The notes: generated by a model not told the origin, from the letters alone. DNA of 29,705 nucleotides from Phoronis australis (GCA_002633005.1 NMRA01000941.1:4412-34116), one strand, 5' to 3'; counted from the first letter of the stretch, positions 1 through 10,762 are shown. Made by a program: numbers and translations.

Positions 1-395
1 ATTTGCTAACGTTGCTTAGGAGGAATTCGTTGAGAACAAAGTCAAGGTTAGGACTACCATTCAGTAATAATGTAACTCTAGTAGGGATATTATTACAAGA
101 ATTGAGAGCGTTAACAATTGATTGGTTATCATTGAGTGCACGAAAGAGTGAGTCTCTCAGGGATTCGATGAGGGGACATTTGAAGAAAATATGAGGATAA
201 GATTGATGGTCACCACATTTACAGTTTGGAGAGACATTACTAAAGTTGTGCCTGAACTTGTCAGAGTTGAGGAAAAGGCCACATCTTGATCTGTACAATG
301 CTATTTCCTTATCGCGGGTAAGGGAGAATTGAGTCAAGGGTGTTGAGTTATCAAAATTATGAAAAACAGTTCTAAAATTATTTTTTATACTTTGT
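1..395 (-). mobile_element. Non-LTR retrotransposon, 3' end of reverse transcriptase ORF
   Basis: On the minus strand a frame stays open from about 395 to the window edge. It reads TQFSLTRDKEIALYRSRCG, later SPNCKCGDHQSYPHIFFKCP. A C-x-C...H-x4-C cluster after a basic LTRxxEIALYRSR segment is the C-terminal zinc-finger-like region found after the RT domain in many LINE ORF2 proteins. The fragment has no stop inside the window, so it continues beyond base 1. Its exact clade is not clear. Confidence 0.7.
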
Positions 396-399
396 TAAT

Positions 400-781
400 G
401 TGTGTGCCCCCTTGGTCATTCCTTGTATAGTCATAACTTGTTAGAGTGCCATGATCTTCAAACAGACTCGCGACCAGACCACGGCGCCTGCCACAATAGC
501 AATTCTTCGGAAAACGAGATTTTTTTCAAAAGTATTACATGTACATGTATACTGTATGATATTGCGCAAGACAACTTTACAATACACAAGTCAAATTCGA
601 GTTACAAACGTGTGAGGTGTAATAGGATGACACGGCATGACAGATGAGGTAAAAACGTTGCCCATCAATTCGCCTGAATATCAGGGTTGCGGCACCATAG
701 TATTTCCCCTAATCAAATCAAACCATATCTTAGAATAAAGAAACTAGTTACCTAAAGAAATCAGCTATAGAGCTGCTTTTT
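400..781. other. No recognisable feature
   Basis: AT-rich sequence with ACATGTACATGTA words. No coding signal stands out. Confidence 0.5.
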
Positions 782-1077
782 CAGCGGTGGATCCATCTAA
801 AATGCTTGGCTACTTCAGAAGTGTCGTCGGAAGCGCGCGCACAATTGACCTCCGGGGTTTTGCCGATGAGCCACAATTCACAATGCAAAAAATATATTTT
901 CAGAGTGAACCCCCCCCTCATTTTTTCCAAGTTGGATTACTCGGGGTTTACACACGCTGGCGTTGCCGTTTTTGTTTTGCTGGAGACGTTTTTTTTTTCT
1001 TTTTTTTTTTAAATTTTTGGGTCCCGGCCCGAGGGGGGGTTAAACCCCCTGAACCCCCCCGCGTAGATCCGCCACTG
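782..1077. mobile_element. Short inverted-repeat transposon (hAT-like MITE)
   Basis: Termini CAGCGGTGGATCCA (left) and, inverted, CAGTGGCGGATCTA (right) match at 11 of 14 bases. Inside are C- and G-rich blocks (906-916, 1031-1060) including GGGGGGGTTAAACCCCC. The CAGTGGCGGAT start is typical of non-autonomous hAT-type elements. I could not find a target duplication. Confidence 0.5.
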
Positions 1078-2000
1078 GACATCACTTCAGAATCCAGCAT
1101 AGTATACAAGATAACTATCATAAAGTGTTTCGTATACGTTACTGGTGTATTCCTAGACTCGTTAGCTTTGAAATGCGGGAGTATGATGAAAACAGAGAAA
1201 TTTAAACGGCTGTAATTCCATCGACATTCTTTTACTGGAAGTCGCCATGTTGGTGAACTAGTGTGACCTATTATACAACTGACCAATAGAATACCTTGTT
1301 TCTTGAAATCGGAACAGCCAATGATATTCCACGAATGCGAATGGAAAAGTGCCCTGTAGCAAACCCCAACCAACCTCGAGGGTCTGTGCTGGAGACTAAT
1401 GTGAAAGACTAGTGGCCAACCGACTAGAGCGACGTCTTTCGTGAAAATGATCCCTGGAGTTCTCTGTGGGCTCGGTTTATGATAGAGATGGAGATTGCCC
1501 AAAACTGATCAGTTTTACTAAATTTGCCATTAATCACTGTGTGAAATGAAGCTAGTTGGCGCGAATACATAACGCAGACGACAGCAAAAGACGGCATTTC
1601 GATTATTATTCGTTTTAGCAGTTGCCCGGCCGCAAACGACTCGTCCGAAAACAGAGGGACGCAGTTTAGACTGCTAAAATAGGACAACGAAAAATCGAAA
1701 TTCGTGCAAACACAATGTGCTATCCGTCTCCGACGGGTTTTTGGGTTTTGTTTTTAATAGTGAATCATGTGGAGTATCCCGCTGTTTTCGCATGGACTTG
1801 TGAGGTCGCTACAACTTCAGGCGCTATGTTTCTGGTTTTCATGCCCTGACAACTTGCGGACAAAATATTTCACCTTTTGTGGTGACCTTTTTCGTACGGA
1901 CTCAGTGGCTTTATTAAAAATGGAAGTGTTTTGTTCCTCAATGGGATGCTTATTAATTAATTGTGAATGGGCTTATAATCAATTTTGTTTCGACTCTTTA
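1078..2000. other. Unassigned non-coding stretch
   Basis: Several ORFs of 87-184 codons overlap here on both strands (one runs into the MITE's poly-T). None has recognisable motifs, and they are probably chance. Confidence 0.4.
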
Positions 2001-2900
2001 TTTGTCTTACGGGGGCATCTCACTGTTGTGCCACGTGCAGTGATGCTGAACGTCGGGCGATTGGTTTCAAACGGTTACCTGGTGAGTTGATCTAGCTCAA
2101 CTCAGGTACTTGGGTGTTTCTTGCAGGGATAATCCACCACTAGATTTGTCTGACAGTATTTATTCTTGATACCTGGGCTTACGGCGAATATTTTGCAACT
2201 GGTTTCATGCGGTTACCTCTTGGGTTGATCTCAACTCAGGTATTTGGGCGTGTCTGCCAGAAGCGGGGCTAACCACCACTAGATTTATCTGGCAATGTTT
2301 ATTCGTGATCATACCTGGAACTGGTTTTAAGCGGTTACCTCTTGGGTTGATCTAGTTCAGTTTTAACCATTTTTGATAATCGTCTAGCCGGGGTTACCCC
2401 ACCACTGAAATTGTCTCAGTTGCATCTAACAGTTGTGCCATGTACAGTGATGCTGAACATTGGTTTCAAACGGTTACCTGGTGGGTTGATCTAGCTCAAC
2501 TCGGGTATTTGGGCGTGTTTGGCGGGGATAACCCACCACTAGATTTGTCTGGCAGTGTTCATTCGTGATACCTGGGCTCACGGTGAATATTTTGCAACTG
2601 GTTTCATGCGGTTACCTCTTGGATTGATCTAGCTCAATTTTTTACCTTGTTTATAACCGTCTGGCTGATACTCCCTACCACTGAAATTGTCTGTCACTGT
2701 CTAATTTTGATACAGTGGATTACGTAGTAGGTATCCAAAGCAGTTTGAAGTGGTTACCAGAAAAGTTGATCTAGCTCAATTTTTGAGTGGCATTCTCTTG
2801 ACTCCCCTGTCCACACCCACCAGAGCAAACCTGCCAGACGGCCATTTCCAAGGATTAGGATACTCACAGAGCACTGTGACACCAAAGAAAATTGGTTACC
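2001..2900. repeat. Degenerate tandem array of about 140-bp units
   Basis: The block GGTTACCTsTTGGGTTGATC starts at 2073, 2211, 2333, 2472, 2610 and 2752, with a weaker copy at 2894. Spacings are 138, 122, 139, 138, 142 and 142. A second conserved block ACCACTAGATTTGTCTGGCA follows in most units. Units 1-2 match units 4-5 best, giving a 399-bp higher-order period. The array is not coding. Confidence 0.85.
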
Positions 2901-3314
2901 TTTTCATGCCCCAAAAATGCTCTGGGATCCCGGTTTACAAGGCGTGTCTTCTGCAAGTCCTTCTTGTTTGAGTGAAAGTGCGCCACGTTTTGCCAATGAG
3001 TAACGACAAGATGCATCAAATACATGTATGATCAACCATTGGGGATTAAAAAGTGTCTAGGGAGAAGTTTTCAATTCAGGCAAAAATAGAGTTTGAGCGA
3101 CCGAGGTATGTTTGGAAATCGTCCTTTGACAACATTGCAGTGCATTTAATGAATTCAGTTCTCTGAAAGCAGAAACTGCTTGGTGATTTAATTTTTGTTT
3201 TGATGCCAGTCTTTCAAAAAGTGGGTAACGTGACCCTTTCGTTTTCTTAATAATTATCCAAACAGAAAGGCACATTCACGACCGTCGGACGGTGTTGATA
3301 AAACATTAACTTCG
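2901..3314. other. No recognisable feature
   Basis: Short ORFs only, none with a known motif. This stretch may include the end of the transporter's 3' untranslated region or lie beyond it. Confidence 0.4.
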
Positions 3315-3401
3315 TTTGATATGAATGCTCACGATATGATATGAATGTTTGATATGAATGTTCAAGATATGATATGAATGTTTGATATGAATGTTCAAGA
3401 T
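3315..3401. repeat. 33-bp tandem repeat, about 2.6 copies
   Basis: Units 3315-3347 and 3348-3380, then a partial unit. Each begins TTTGATATGAATG and contains a second GATATGAATG, so it is itself an internal duplication. Confidence 0.9.
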
Positions 3402-3456
3402 GACATCAAGAAAATTAAGTTACAGTATTCTGGGTTATCTTTTCGTGTTCTTTTTG

Positions 3457-3462
3457 TTTAAT
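3457..3462 (-). promoter_or_regulatory. Candidate polyadenylation signal for SLC52A
   Basis: ATTAAA on the minus strand about 215 nt past the stop codon. It is a common variant hexamer and could be chance. Canonical AATAAA hexamers on this strand occur only farther on, for example near 2159 and 1998. Confidence 0.25.
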
Positions 3463-3675
3463 GCAACTAATGCCTTTTTCATAAAAAAATCCGATTTCTG
3501 ATAGCTTCTTGTCTGTGCCAAAATGGAACACTCTAAAAATATTTCCTAACAGCGTCTTGGAGAATAAAAAACATTCCATGATGTTCCGAATTTGTCCATC
3601 TTTAGTGGCTCACATAACCCCAGTCTGAGTCGAGTGTCTCCACATACTATTCACATGGGATGATAATGTCATCAT

Positions 3676-3867
3676 TCAGCACTGGGGGGCGTCCTTGAAA
3701 ACTCCATGAAGTACCAACACGAACATTGTGACGGAGCCACAGAGCGAGCCAACCTGTGTCATGCCCCCGCACCACAGTAATTGCTTTCTTCCTTCAGCTC
3801 GCAACAGCTCAGCGATACTGACCTTGACATACGAAAAGAAGAAAGTAGCCAGAACCCACGCTGTGAC
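3676..3867 (-). CDS. SLC52A: SLC52A coding exon 5 (residues 402-464, stop)
   Basis: 192 nt including TGA (3678-3676), after acceptor GTACTTTCAG. It begins [16 protein letters not shown] and ends KDAPQC. It contains the last two membrane segments, with the [15 protein letters not shown] block typical of the family's C-terminal end. Confidence 0.93.
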   Translation of the reverse strand, partial: VTAWVLATFFFSYVKVSIAELLRAEGRKQLLWCGGMTQVGSLCGSVTMFVLVLHGVFKDAPQC

Positions 3868-6800
3868 CTGAAAGTACACAAAGTGTATTGGATGAGTACA
3901 GCCTCCCGTTCAGTAACGCTAGGACCTCGCTAAAAAGCAAGACTTCGCGATATTACGTGAGATACTGCCGTGCATTTTAAATGAGAGCACGTGACTTTGA
4001 CTAGGTTTTAGCTAGGTCCTAGCGTAGTTACTAGCGTCTACTGAACGCACGCCAGATTATTCACGCTTCATTACAATTAAAATAACATCCGCCCTACGCA
4101 GCTGATTAAAGAAACGAAAATTGAATTAGGCATTTTACTTAAATATCCTTCCATAATAGCACCTTTTTTCTGTCACCAAAGGGGACGTACAAACCATCAA
4201 CAGGTCACGAAATGTGTCGGAAAATTGCCGATTTTATTGGGGTTGGTCAAACCCTGAAATTCGAAACTCGCGTGCACGAAATTCCACTCAAATATAGGTC
4301 AGTAGCTGCGTGTGATGCATCATGACCATTCCCAGTGTTTAGATTGCATGTCAGCTGATGGTTTTGGCTCTTAGGGTGAGAACTCAAATATATTTAACGT
4401 ATCAGCTATATTAACAAAGCGAAATGCAGCGTAATTAAAACGCGCCGTAATTAATTTATGGCCAAATGATTGTCTTTCAACATGAAATTAAACTTATTCA
4501 CAAAGACCGTAATTTCATGTCGACATGTGATGAATGACAAAAATCCACTTAACTGACAAAAATTGATTGTAGAAACTAATTAACTGTAATTTACGCATTG
4601 TTCAGTAGGTGATCAGTTGGTTGATGGGTCGCGTCTTTCTTGTACACTGGTGAAAACAAACAATTAAATGTACTTTCAAACCGAAATTTATTATTCGACA
4701 ATTGTTTTTGAAACTAAAGAAATTGCTACCGTAACACATTTGCCTTGGTAATGCACTGCATGGGCAGGCCACTAGCCCACTCCCTCCAGACCTGACCACT
4801 AGTACGCTATCTTGACTTTAGAGTGGAAACCATCAGCTGCCATGAGAAACAAATGAGAGAGACATTTAGTGACCTGCTAATTTTGCCCATCTTACTGGCG
4901 ACTGTGGGTCGTCTTTCAAATGCGTTATGGGACACTTGTTGGCTCGTGATCATCCTGTGACGTAGCAAAAAACTTGGTGAATTGCAAACAATGACGGAAT
5001 TCAAATAGCACTTGAGCTCAATTCAAATCTGTCCACTGCAACTCTTTTGCTAGGGAGAGTAAACAACAATAAATCATATCAAAATGAAAAGTTGGCTTTT
5101 ACAAAATCTTTTGCGAGAAACGTTCTCGAGGCACGCGCAATATCCGAACATGTTGAATTTTAATCTCGCCACCTAAAACGCCAGGCCTGCATTATGAAGA
5201 CGCAAGGAACTCACGAAAACAAAAGATGTCGGATGACTACGTGTATCGCCATGCATTACAAGTGAAGCTCGTGATGAGGTATACTGTTAAATGTTATTAT
5301 AGCCCAGGTTGAAAACGTCTCAAAGTTTGCAGTAATGTCACTACATGTTTTTCTTCCAACTATCGATCGTCTCACAATGCATTTGAAAAACTACCAACAG
5401 CACTGCTTGTGAGTAAGTTTGCCGGAAATGAAAACCCCCAAAATGTGCAACTATTCTGGTAATCCATCCATTTAAATGCATGGATGATACACTGACTTAC
5501 TGACAACGCAGCCCCTGTGTCTTTTTCGTCTGGCAGGAAGGGCGGCACAGGACTTAGTGAAGCCAGAGACATTATGTAGACACCTAACGCTGAAGCTATG
5601 AATGCCATGACGCCAATTACGACATTAGAGCGAACGGGTAAGAAAAACGCCGTGAAACAGGCCAGTGGATTAGCAATTTGTGACAAGCGATTGGCAAGAC
5701 TGTACGCCAGCGGTCCGTAAGGAAGCGAAGAATATGTCTGCATGGAAACCAATACACCGTTTGTTAATGCATTTGACCAGAATATTAAGCCAAGCAAAAA
5801 AACGTAGTCAGCTGCTGACATGCCTGCTGAATGTTTTAAGTTGGCTGGCAAGCTTTCTGAGGATTGGCCTATCTCCGGAAAATCTACTGAAGCCCGTGAA
5901 GAAAAGTCGCTTTCGTTAGCAGAAAATCCGTCATTTTTTTCGAATGTGATTTTGGGTTGCTTTTCGCTAATGCCACTTTGGTATGATGAGACGTGTTCCA
6001 GTTTACAGTGAGGCACAAAGTTTATCACCGTGAAAGCAAGGCCGCAAACGACCATCATGCCAAACGTGAACAGATAAAAGTTAAGTGGCGGAAATGCTGG
6101 AGTTTTATACTGAGGCTGAAATGACCAATTGCCGGTGCTTCCATTTGTTGACTGGTTGACTGCTGATGACGTATTGACGCACGTGTAATCTCCCGCGCCC
6201 TGGCCCAGTGAAACCAGAGACGGTAGTAGACCACTGAATCCCTCACCTGTGAATAGCGACAAGCGTATCTTAACATCATCAATCTGGCATTATTTCACTA
6301 TGAAAGAATGCATTTTTGAAGCTGAATAAACGATGGCGCAGACTTTCTGAAATTTCTAGAAATGGTTATCATTTTTCATGTTGAAATATAACGTTAAGTC
6401 AAATTGTCTGCAAACACATAGCGTTATGGCCCTCCGAGCGTCAACTGGGTTTACATTTACGTACGTACGGATGCTCGTGAGAAGCGCCGAATCTAGAATA
6501 TAGGGTTGCATATCTAGCTCTCTAGCTGCTAGGTCAGGATCCGGCATGAACAAAATTGCCCTAGGACTCAAGTGGCTCAGACTAATCATGCACTGTGTCA
6601 TAAACAAACTAGTTCTCATTTGAATTGCGTATTTTCGATCAATGCTCTAAACCAGTTTCACATTACTTTGATCTTGTTTTGGTTGGGTAAACAACACAAA
6701 CCATGCCTTTCGGCATCTCATGTGCAAAAGAATGCCAACCAAGCTCGATTTACTTGAATAATGCACGGAAGTCACTCTGAATTCGTCACAATGCTGCTCA

Positions 6801-7245
6801 ACGTCGGTGGATTTTAACGTTCCAAGACTTTGAAGCTGATTGCTTATGCTATAGTAACGAATCTCGCAGTATCTTTCAAGGCCAAGTGGTATTTGGTTCA
6901 TGACAAAAGTCACGTATTAACATTCCTGCATAGACCGTAACAACCTCACTATTGACACCGATTGTGTGGCAGGCCTCTCATGCGGTTCGTTGACCTATAT
7001 ACGTACCAATGTAATAGGCTGTCATGTATTGAGGTTTCATCCTAGCCATGAAGGGCAGAAAGACAACCGAACTTGTGCAGTCCACGATAGATATGAAAAA
7101 CGTAATGACCAGAAGCGCCGTGCTGTGGAGTTCACCTGAAACAGTCCGTAGTCATTAAAGGAACATCGACCATTTTGTCACGGTGGTGAGAGGATTTTTG
7201 GGATTTATTCTTTCCTCGCCATTTGTAGAATGGAAATATAGGTTC

Positions 7246-7340
<95 letters not shown>

Positions 7341-10300
7341 TTTCATTGGTTGGTTTCATTCGGCTAGGAACACTGGTTTCCCACAATCCATTGCTGATAT
7401 CCCAGAATATTTTCAAATCGTAAAAATCAAATCCTGGTCGATTTTGTAGAGGTCAAAGCATTTTTTTTATGAATCACGGCTCCCTTCCTTATTTTCCTTT
7501 TTTTTTAATTACCTTTGCTTTCTTCTTTTCGCCTTTTTCGTCCTTATAACTCTTTTTTTTCTTCCAATAAATAACTTTAATTATAACCATAATTTGGATT
7601 TACATCAGGTGGCTTGAAAGTAATTGTGACGTTTTAGTGCTTTAAAAGCGGACTGTAGTCAAAATAATGTTGCAGTTAATCGGTTCTAACATACAAATAA
7701 AACTCACATTTGCCTGACTTGCGTGCCAAACAAAAGCCAATTCGTATTCATGGTCAAAACACTGAATTCTGAAAGCGATCGCTGATTGGCTGATGTGTCA
7801 GTGACGTGAACGGCGGGGTATCGGCTGCTTTGCACATTCATTGCTTATGTCATATTTGAAGAGTTTACATCGTAATTTATCATTGTATCAATCGTCCTTA
7901 TTTTTTNAATTTTTTGAGCTTCGTTAGAGAACATAAGTTTAATTTTTGGTGTTGAATTATTTGTGAAATTAATCAACAATTCATAGAAAACTATCCAGAA
8001 TTTATTCAGAATAAAATACAGTTCCCTTTTAAGTGTCTATTTTAAGTTTTCCATTTCCTTATACATGTCACGGAACATGACAGTACGTTCAAATAGTAAA
8101 ACAAAAATGTTCATTTTTAATGAGTGTCTATGAAACGTAAATAAATTAGCGTTTTGAGGGTGTGTTTATGGAAAAACATGACCTTGCGTGGCCGGTTGTA
8201 TGAAACTGTGTTCCTTAACTATTCATTTCATTTATGAACTTGTGAAAACACTAGCAGTCGATTTCACAAAGGTTATCTTCTTAAACCTGGTCTACTTAAC
8301 TTGGGTTTCGCGGTTTAAAAGCTTGAAAGCGTGATTCAGCGAGATCAGCTAGGGAGCCGGTTAGATAAAACCAGGTTTCTCCAAGGTACGCTAGGTGTCA
8401 ATCTGGACTAACTCAACAAAAAAAAAAAAACAGTGTCAAGTGCTTCAACCATAGATTATAGTCTATGCTTCAACGCAGCCTTGATCATGTGGCCACAAAC
8501 GTCACACAGTAACAAAGTGAGTGCAGGCGTTTGCTGGTGGGTCTGTTATACTCAAATGAGTCGTACATTGTCTGAAAAATTTTCTCCCGGTGAAAAAGTT
8601 TCCTCACAAAACTGATTAGAGAAAAAAGACAATATTGTAGAGAACAAGAAAACTGACGTCGTAAGCGGCAGGCATAGAAGACATACTCGTCCAGACTGGC
8701 AGCACAGTTCCCGCAATCGGAAAAATACAGTCACAAAACACTTAATGAAATTTTGGAAACGTTAAAAATGTTAGGCTAAAAAGGAATTTTTATGAGTGAA
8801 AAACAGTGGGAGACCCGATTAGCCGCAACATAATTAATGCCGAAATTCATTTCTGTATAATTCTTACTATTTGTTTTGTCGGTCACCAGGAGGGGAATCC
8901 CACCCTCGCTACTGTGACCTAAAGGAATTATAACTCAGTCGGTGGTAGAGTTGATAGTAGATGATGCCGTCTTCAGCGCACATTCAACTTTAAGCCACCT
9001 TCATGAAATCTGTTGCTTGTTCTTTCTAAAGTTGTTTTATTCTCGTAACGGATTCAATTCTTGACGTTGATAGGCACAGAGAGTAAACTCTAATATTATT
9101 GAAAGTAATTTACTTGAAAGGACTGCATGAAAGTCCATATTTACTTTCATTTAAATAACGACTCAGTTTTTAGAAATAGTATTAGAAAGTGTCATTATTC
9201 AAAGAGGAACTCATAATATAGATAAAATGACAGAAAAAACACGACATCTGCGAGTGAATAAAGACAAGCACGCAGAAGATTTAGGGAACTTAGTTGGGTC
9301 CCTATTTGGGACTGGTTCAACCAACCGGGTATGAGCGGCCAAATTTGTGTGGTAAAATCAACGATCATGTTTTCTGCCGGCGTGAACATAAACAAAAACA
9401 TCGAAATTTGTGTACGTCATGACCATTGGCTCAATGAGCAATGTTTACATTCTGTATGTTAGGAAATAATTAAGGCATGCGGGGAGTTTCATGTAAAGAT
9501 TATTTGTATTTTTTGAATTCAAAGTACATGTATTTAGGTGTGCAACATGCTTTCGTGAATGCAACCCTGGTGCTATGACTCAAACTGATTCTGTCGCTTT
9601 CTCGGTATGTATTCTAAACCACATCTTAAAAGATTTGTGCGCGTCTATTTCGTCGAACTCCGAAAGCTTGTATCACACATACATGTACCTAAAATGAGGA
9701 ATTACGGAGATGATATAGAGCAACACAATGCCAATTGAGTGTTTACATCTGGTTCCCACAATTTTTCATTCGAGGTATGTAAAAGAGGAGACGTAAATAA
9801 GACCAAATCAGTCATACCTGCTACGAATGTTGTTTTGTCCCATAGGAAGGCGAGGAGGAAACATGAGACAGCGCCAACGACGACGATAACGTAAACAACT
9901 GGAACTTCTTTGATCTTTTGGGGCTGTTAGAAATAATTAAGACACTCACTTGTGATTACAAATAGGGTTGCGTTACTGACACTCAACTAGACAATAACGA
10001 GAAAAAGTAGTGTGATCCCTCACTTCCTTCTCACGCGATGATAAAGCGTCTATGGAACACAGCCTATGGTACAAAATGGACAATTGCTTGATAAAATGTG
10101 AAAGAACTTCAAACGGGAAACTACTGTAGGTCGCAAGTTCGTCGCATAAAAAAAGAATAGATAGGCGTATCCGTTGTTCACCTTGTTTTTCTTTCTTACA
10201 ATAATGATAATGGCAAGCATTTATGGGGTAACGCGGGGCCGGTGTGCGCCCAAGGTACGCATCCACGCGACCTGTATTGCAACAAAGGGAAGAGTTCAAT

Positions 10301-10709
10301 AGGCGATAACCACGCGACGCACTTTCGCCGTCGCATGGATCTCGCAAATTAAACAATGCCATGCGACCTCCATACGACGTCATTTGGCATGGGTTTCGCG
10401 AAGTCTGACTATGATAGTCATCAGTCAATTTACGCACGCACGCGCGCGCGCGCGCACACACACACGCGCACACACACAAGCACATACCTTAAGCGTGTTG
10501 CCAATGAAGAACAGCAGCGGTCCAATGTTCGCTAGCTGTATAACCACCGTTAGGTAGGAAGGTAACGCCCATCCTTCCGGTAGCTCGGGCACCAGTAGAG
10601 GGAGTTCCACCCATATTCCGTTTACTGCTATCCACGACCCTAAACCAAACAGTATAACCAAAAGGTACACCGGGACTGAGATGTCATATCTTTCCCGGCA
10701 ACAATCCAT
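3676..10709 (-). CDS. SLC52A: Riboflavin transporter, SLC52A/RFVT family (5 coding exons, complete)
   Basis: Plasma-membrane riboflavin (vitamin B2) uptake carrier. Join complement(3676..3867, 5501..6246, 7007..7135, 9818..9923, 10488..10709): 1395 nt, 464 residues plus TGA, close to the usual 445-470. All introns are GT-AG and all phases agree. Recognised by family blocks: [16 protein letters not shown] (24-39), [18 protein letters not shown] (49-66), [12 protein letters not shown] (128-139), [17 protein letters not shown] (153-169), [18 protein letters not shown] (314-331), ANPLACF (344-350), [13 protein letters not shown] (411-423). About 11 hydrophobic segments can be seen. Four N-glycosylation sequons (N177, N183, N187, N192) cluster in the loop after segment 5. 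A hydrophilic Ser/Glu-rich loop spans about 230-298, the usual central cytoplasmic loop. The start is Met at 10709: the open frame reaches further upstream, but a good acceptor (TTATTTTCAG) lies there. Which vertebrate paralogue (A1-A3) is closest cannot be told by eye. Confidence 0.93.
3868..5500 (-). other. SLC52A intron 4
   Basis: 1633 nt from donor GTAAGT to acceptor TTTCAG. The acceptor-proximal part holds a 153-bp inverted-repeat transposon (3901-4053). The remainder is AT-rich with no recognisable feature. Confidence 0.85.
3901..4053 (-). mobile_element. MITE family M, copy A (153 bp)
   Basis: Inverted termini: CGTTCAGTAACGCTAGGACC on one side and, inverted, CGTTCAGTAGACGCTAG...GGACCTAGCT on the other. 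The middle has AAAGTCACGTG and CTCATTTAAAATG. It aligns over its whole length with 27397-27541 in the opposite orientation, and its ends match 26675-26731. Confidence 0.85.
5501..6246 (-). CDS. SLC52A: SLC52A coding exon 4 (residues 153-401)
   Basis: 746 nt, the largest exon, from acceptor TTCACAG to donor TCA|GTAAGT. It holds the GEGFSGLLP motif, the sequon-rich extracellular loop, the long polar central loop and about four membrane segments. Reading past 5501 gives an unrelated tail, which is intron. Confidence 0.94.
6247..7006 (-). other. SLC52A intron 3
   Basis: 760 nt between donor GTACGT and acceptor TTCACAG. I see nothing recognisable in it. Confidence 0.85.
7007..7135 (-). CDS. SLC52A: SLC52A coding exon 3 (residues 110-152)
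   Basis: 129 nt between acceptor GTTTCAG and donor ATTG|GTACGT. It completes the split Gly110 and reads [19 protein letters not shown], then the conserved [10 protein letters not shown] block, ending MTAYYI plus one base of Gly153. It is the fourth membrane segment and its following loop. Confidence 0.92.
7155..7448. mobile_element. Possible TTAA-type MITE containing the AT repeat
   Basis: The left edge reads TTAAAGGAACATCGACCA and the right edge, inverted, AAAATCGACCAGG, sharing about 10 of 11 bases. The TTAAAGGRR start resembles Kolobok/T2 elements. The right edge lacks TTAA, so the call is weak. Confidence 0.25.
7249..7338. repeat. (AT)45 microsatellite
   Basis: Ninety bases of uninterrupted AT. 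It yields spurious IYIYIY open frames on both strands. It lies inside intron 2 of the transporter gene. Confidence 0.98.
8270..8395. repeat. Imperfect foldback repeat
   Basis: AAACCTGGTCTACTTAACTT on the left is matched on the opposite strand by AAACCTGGTTTTATCTAACC on the right, with a spacer of about 75 nt. It looks like a short non-autonomous element in intron 2. Confidence 0.4.
8881..8919. repeat. Small hairpin, possibly SINE-related
   Basis: GGTCAC ... GTGACC ends enclose GGGGAATCCCACC. A tRNA A-box-like TAACTCAGTCGG lies just to the right. The boxes are not in a consistent order, so a SINE origin is only a guess. Confidence 0.2.
9818..9923 (-). CDS. SLC52A: SLC52A coding exon 2 (residues 75-109)
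   Basis: 106 nt between acceptor CTAACAG and donor CAG|GTATGA, read as [11 protein letters not shown]... through [14 protein letters not shown] plus one base of a split Gly codon. It is the third membrane segment; the FAFLW-type end is typical of the family. It is short and split in codon phase, so a plain ORF scan misses it. Confidence 0.9.
9924..10487 (-). other. SLC52A intron 1
   Basis: 564 nt. The first 56 bases hold a TG/CG alternating tract directly after the donor. I see no gene in the rest. An ORF reading through the donor into [10 protein letters not shown]-type sequence is an artefact of the repeat. Confidence 0.85.
10432..10480. repeat. CA/CG dinucleotide microsatellite beside splice donor
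   Basis: Alternating purine-pyrimidine run (CACG, then CG repeats, then CA repeats). On the transcript strand it reads GU/GC repeats beginning about 8 nt after the intron 1 donor GT. Confidence 0.9.
10488..10709 (-). CDS. SLC52A: SLC52A coding exon 1 (residues 1-74)
   Basis: Starts MDCCRERYD and ends ...IGNTLK at AAG|GTATGT (donor 10487-10486), phase 0. It encodes the first two membrane segments. The same exon has about 53 nt of 5' untranslated sequence back to the acceptor at 10764-10763, so at least one upstream non-coding exon is expected. Confidence 0.92.
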
Positions 10710-10762
10710 CGCCTTTCGTGCTAACAGTACAATACATGCAGTCACGCCTGACGTGGAAAAGG
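10710..10762 (-). other. SLC52A 5' untranslated part of first coding exon
   Basis: 53 nt between the acceptor TTGGTTATTTTCAG (AG at 10764-10763) and the Met codon. An in-frame ATG at 10781 lies inside what I read as intron. Confidence 0.6.

Larger units (their letters stand above)
7136..9817 (-). other. SLC52A intron 2, with simple repeats and possible small transposons
   Basis: 2682 nt. It contains the AT microsatellite, a single unresolved base at 7907, an A-rich run near 8419-8431 and an imperfect foldback at 8270-8395. No protein-coding sequence is recognisable. Confidence 0.85.

Noticed and set aside
787-1502. ORFs of 142 (+) and 184 (-) codons
   Set aside because: They run through the poly-T/poly-C interior of a MITE and have no protein features.
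1767-2090. 107-codon plus-strand ORF
   Set aside because: It runs into the tandem array and shows no domain, splice signals or conserved motif.
5372-5500. C-terminal 42 residues of the 296-codon ORF at 5372-6262
   Set aside because: They follow a consensus GTAAGT donor and do not resemble the family, while exon 5 continues the family sequence in phase.
7132-7449. IYIYIY-rich ORFs on both strands
   Set aside because: Translation of the AT microsatellite.
8881-8960. tRNA gene or tRNA-derived SINE
   Set aside because: An A-box-like word and a B-box-like word exist but on opposite strands and in the wrong order; no cloverleaf.
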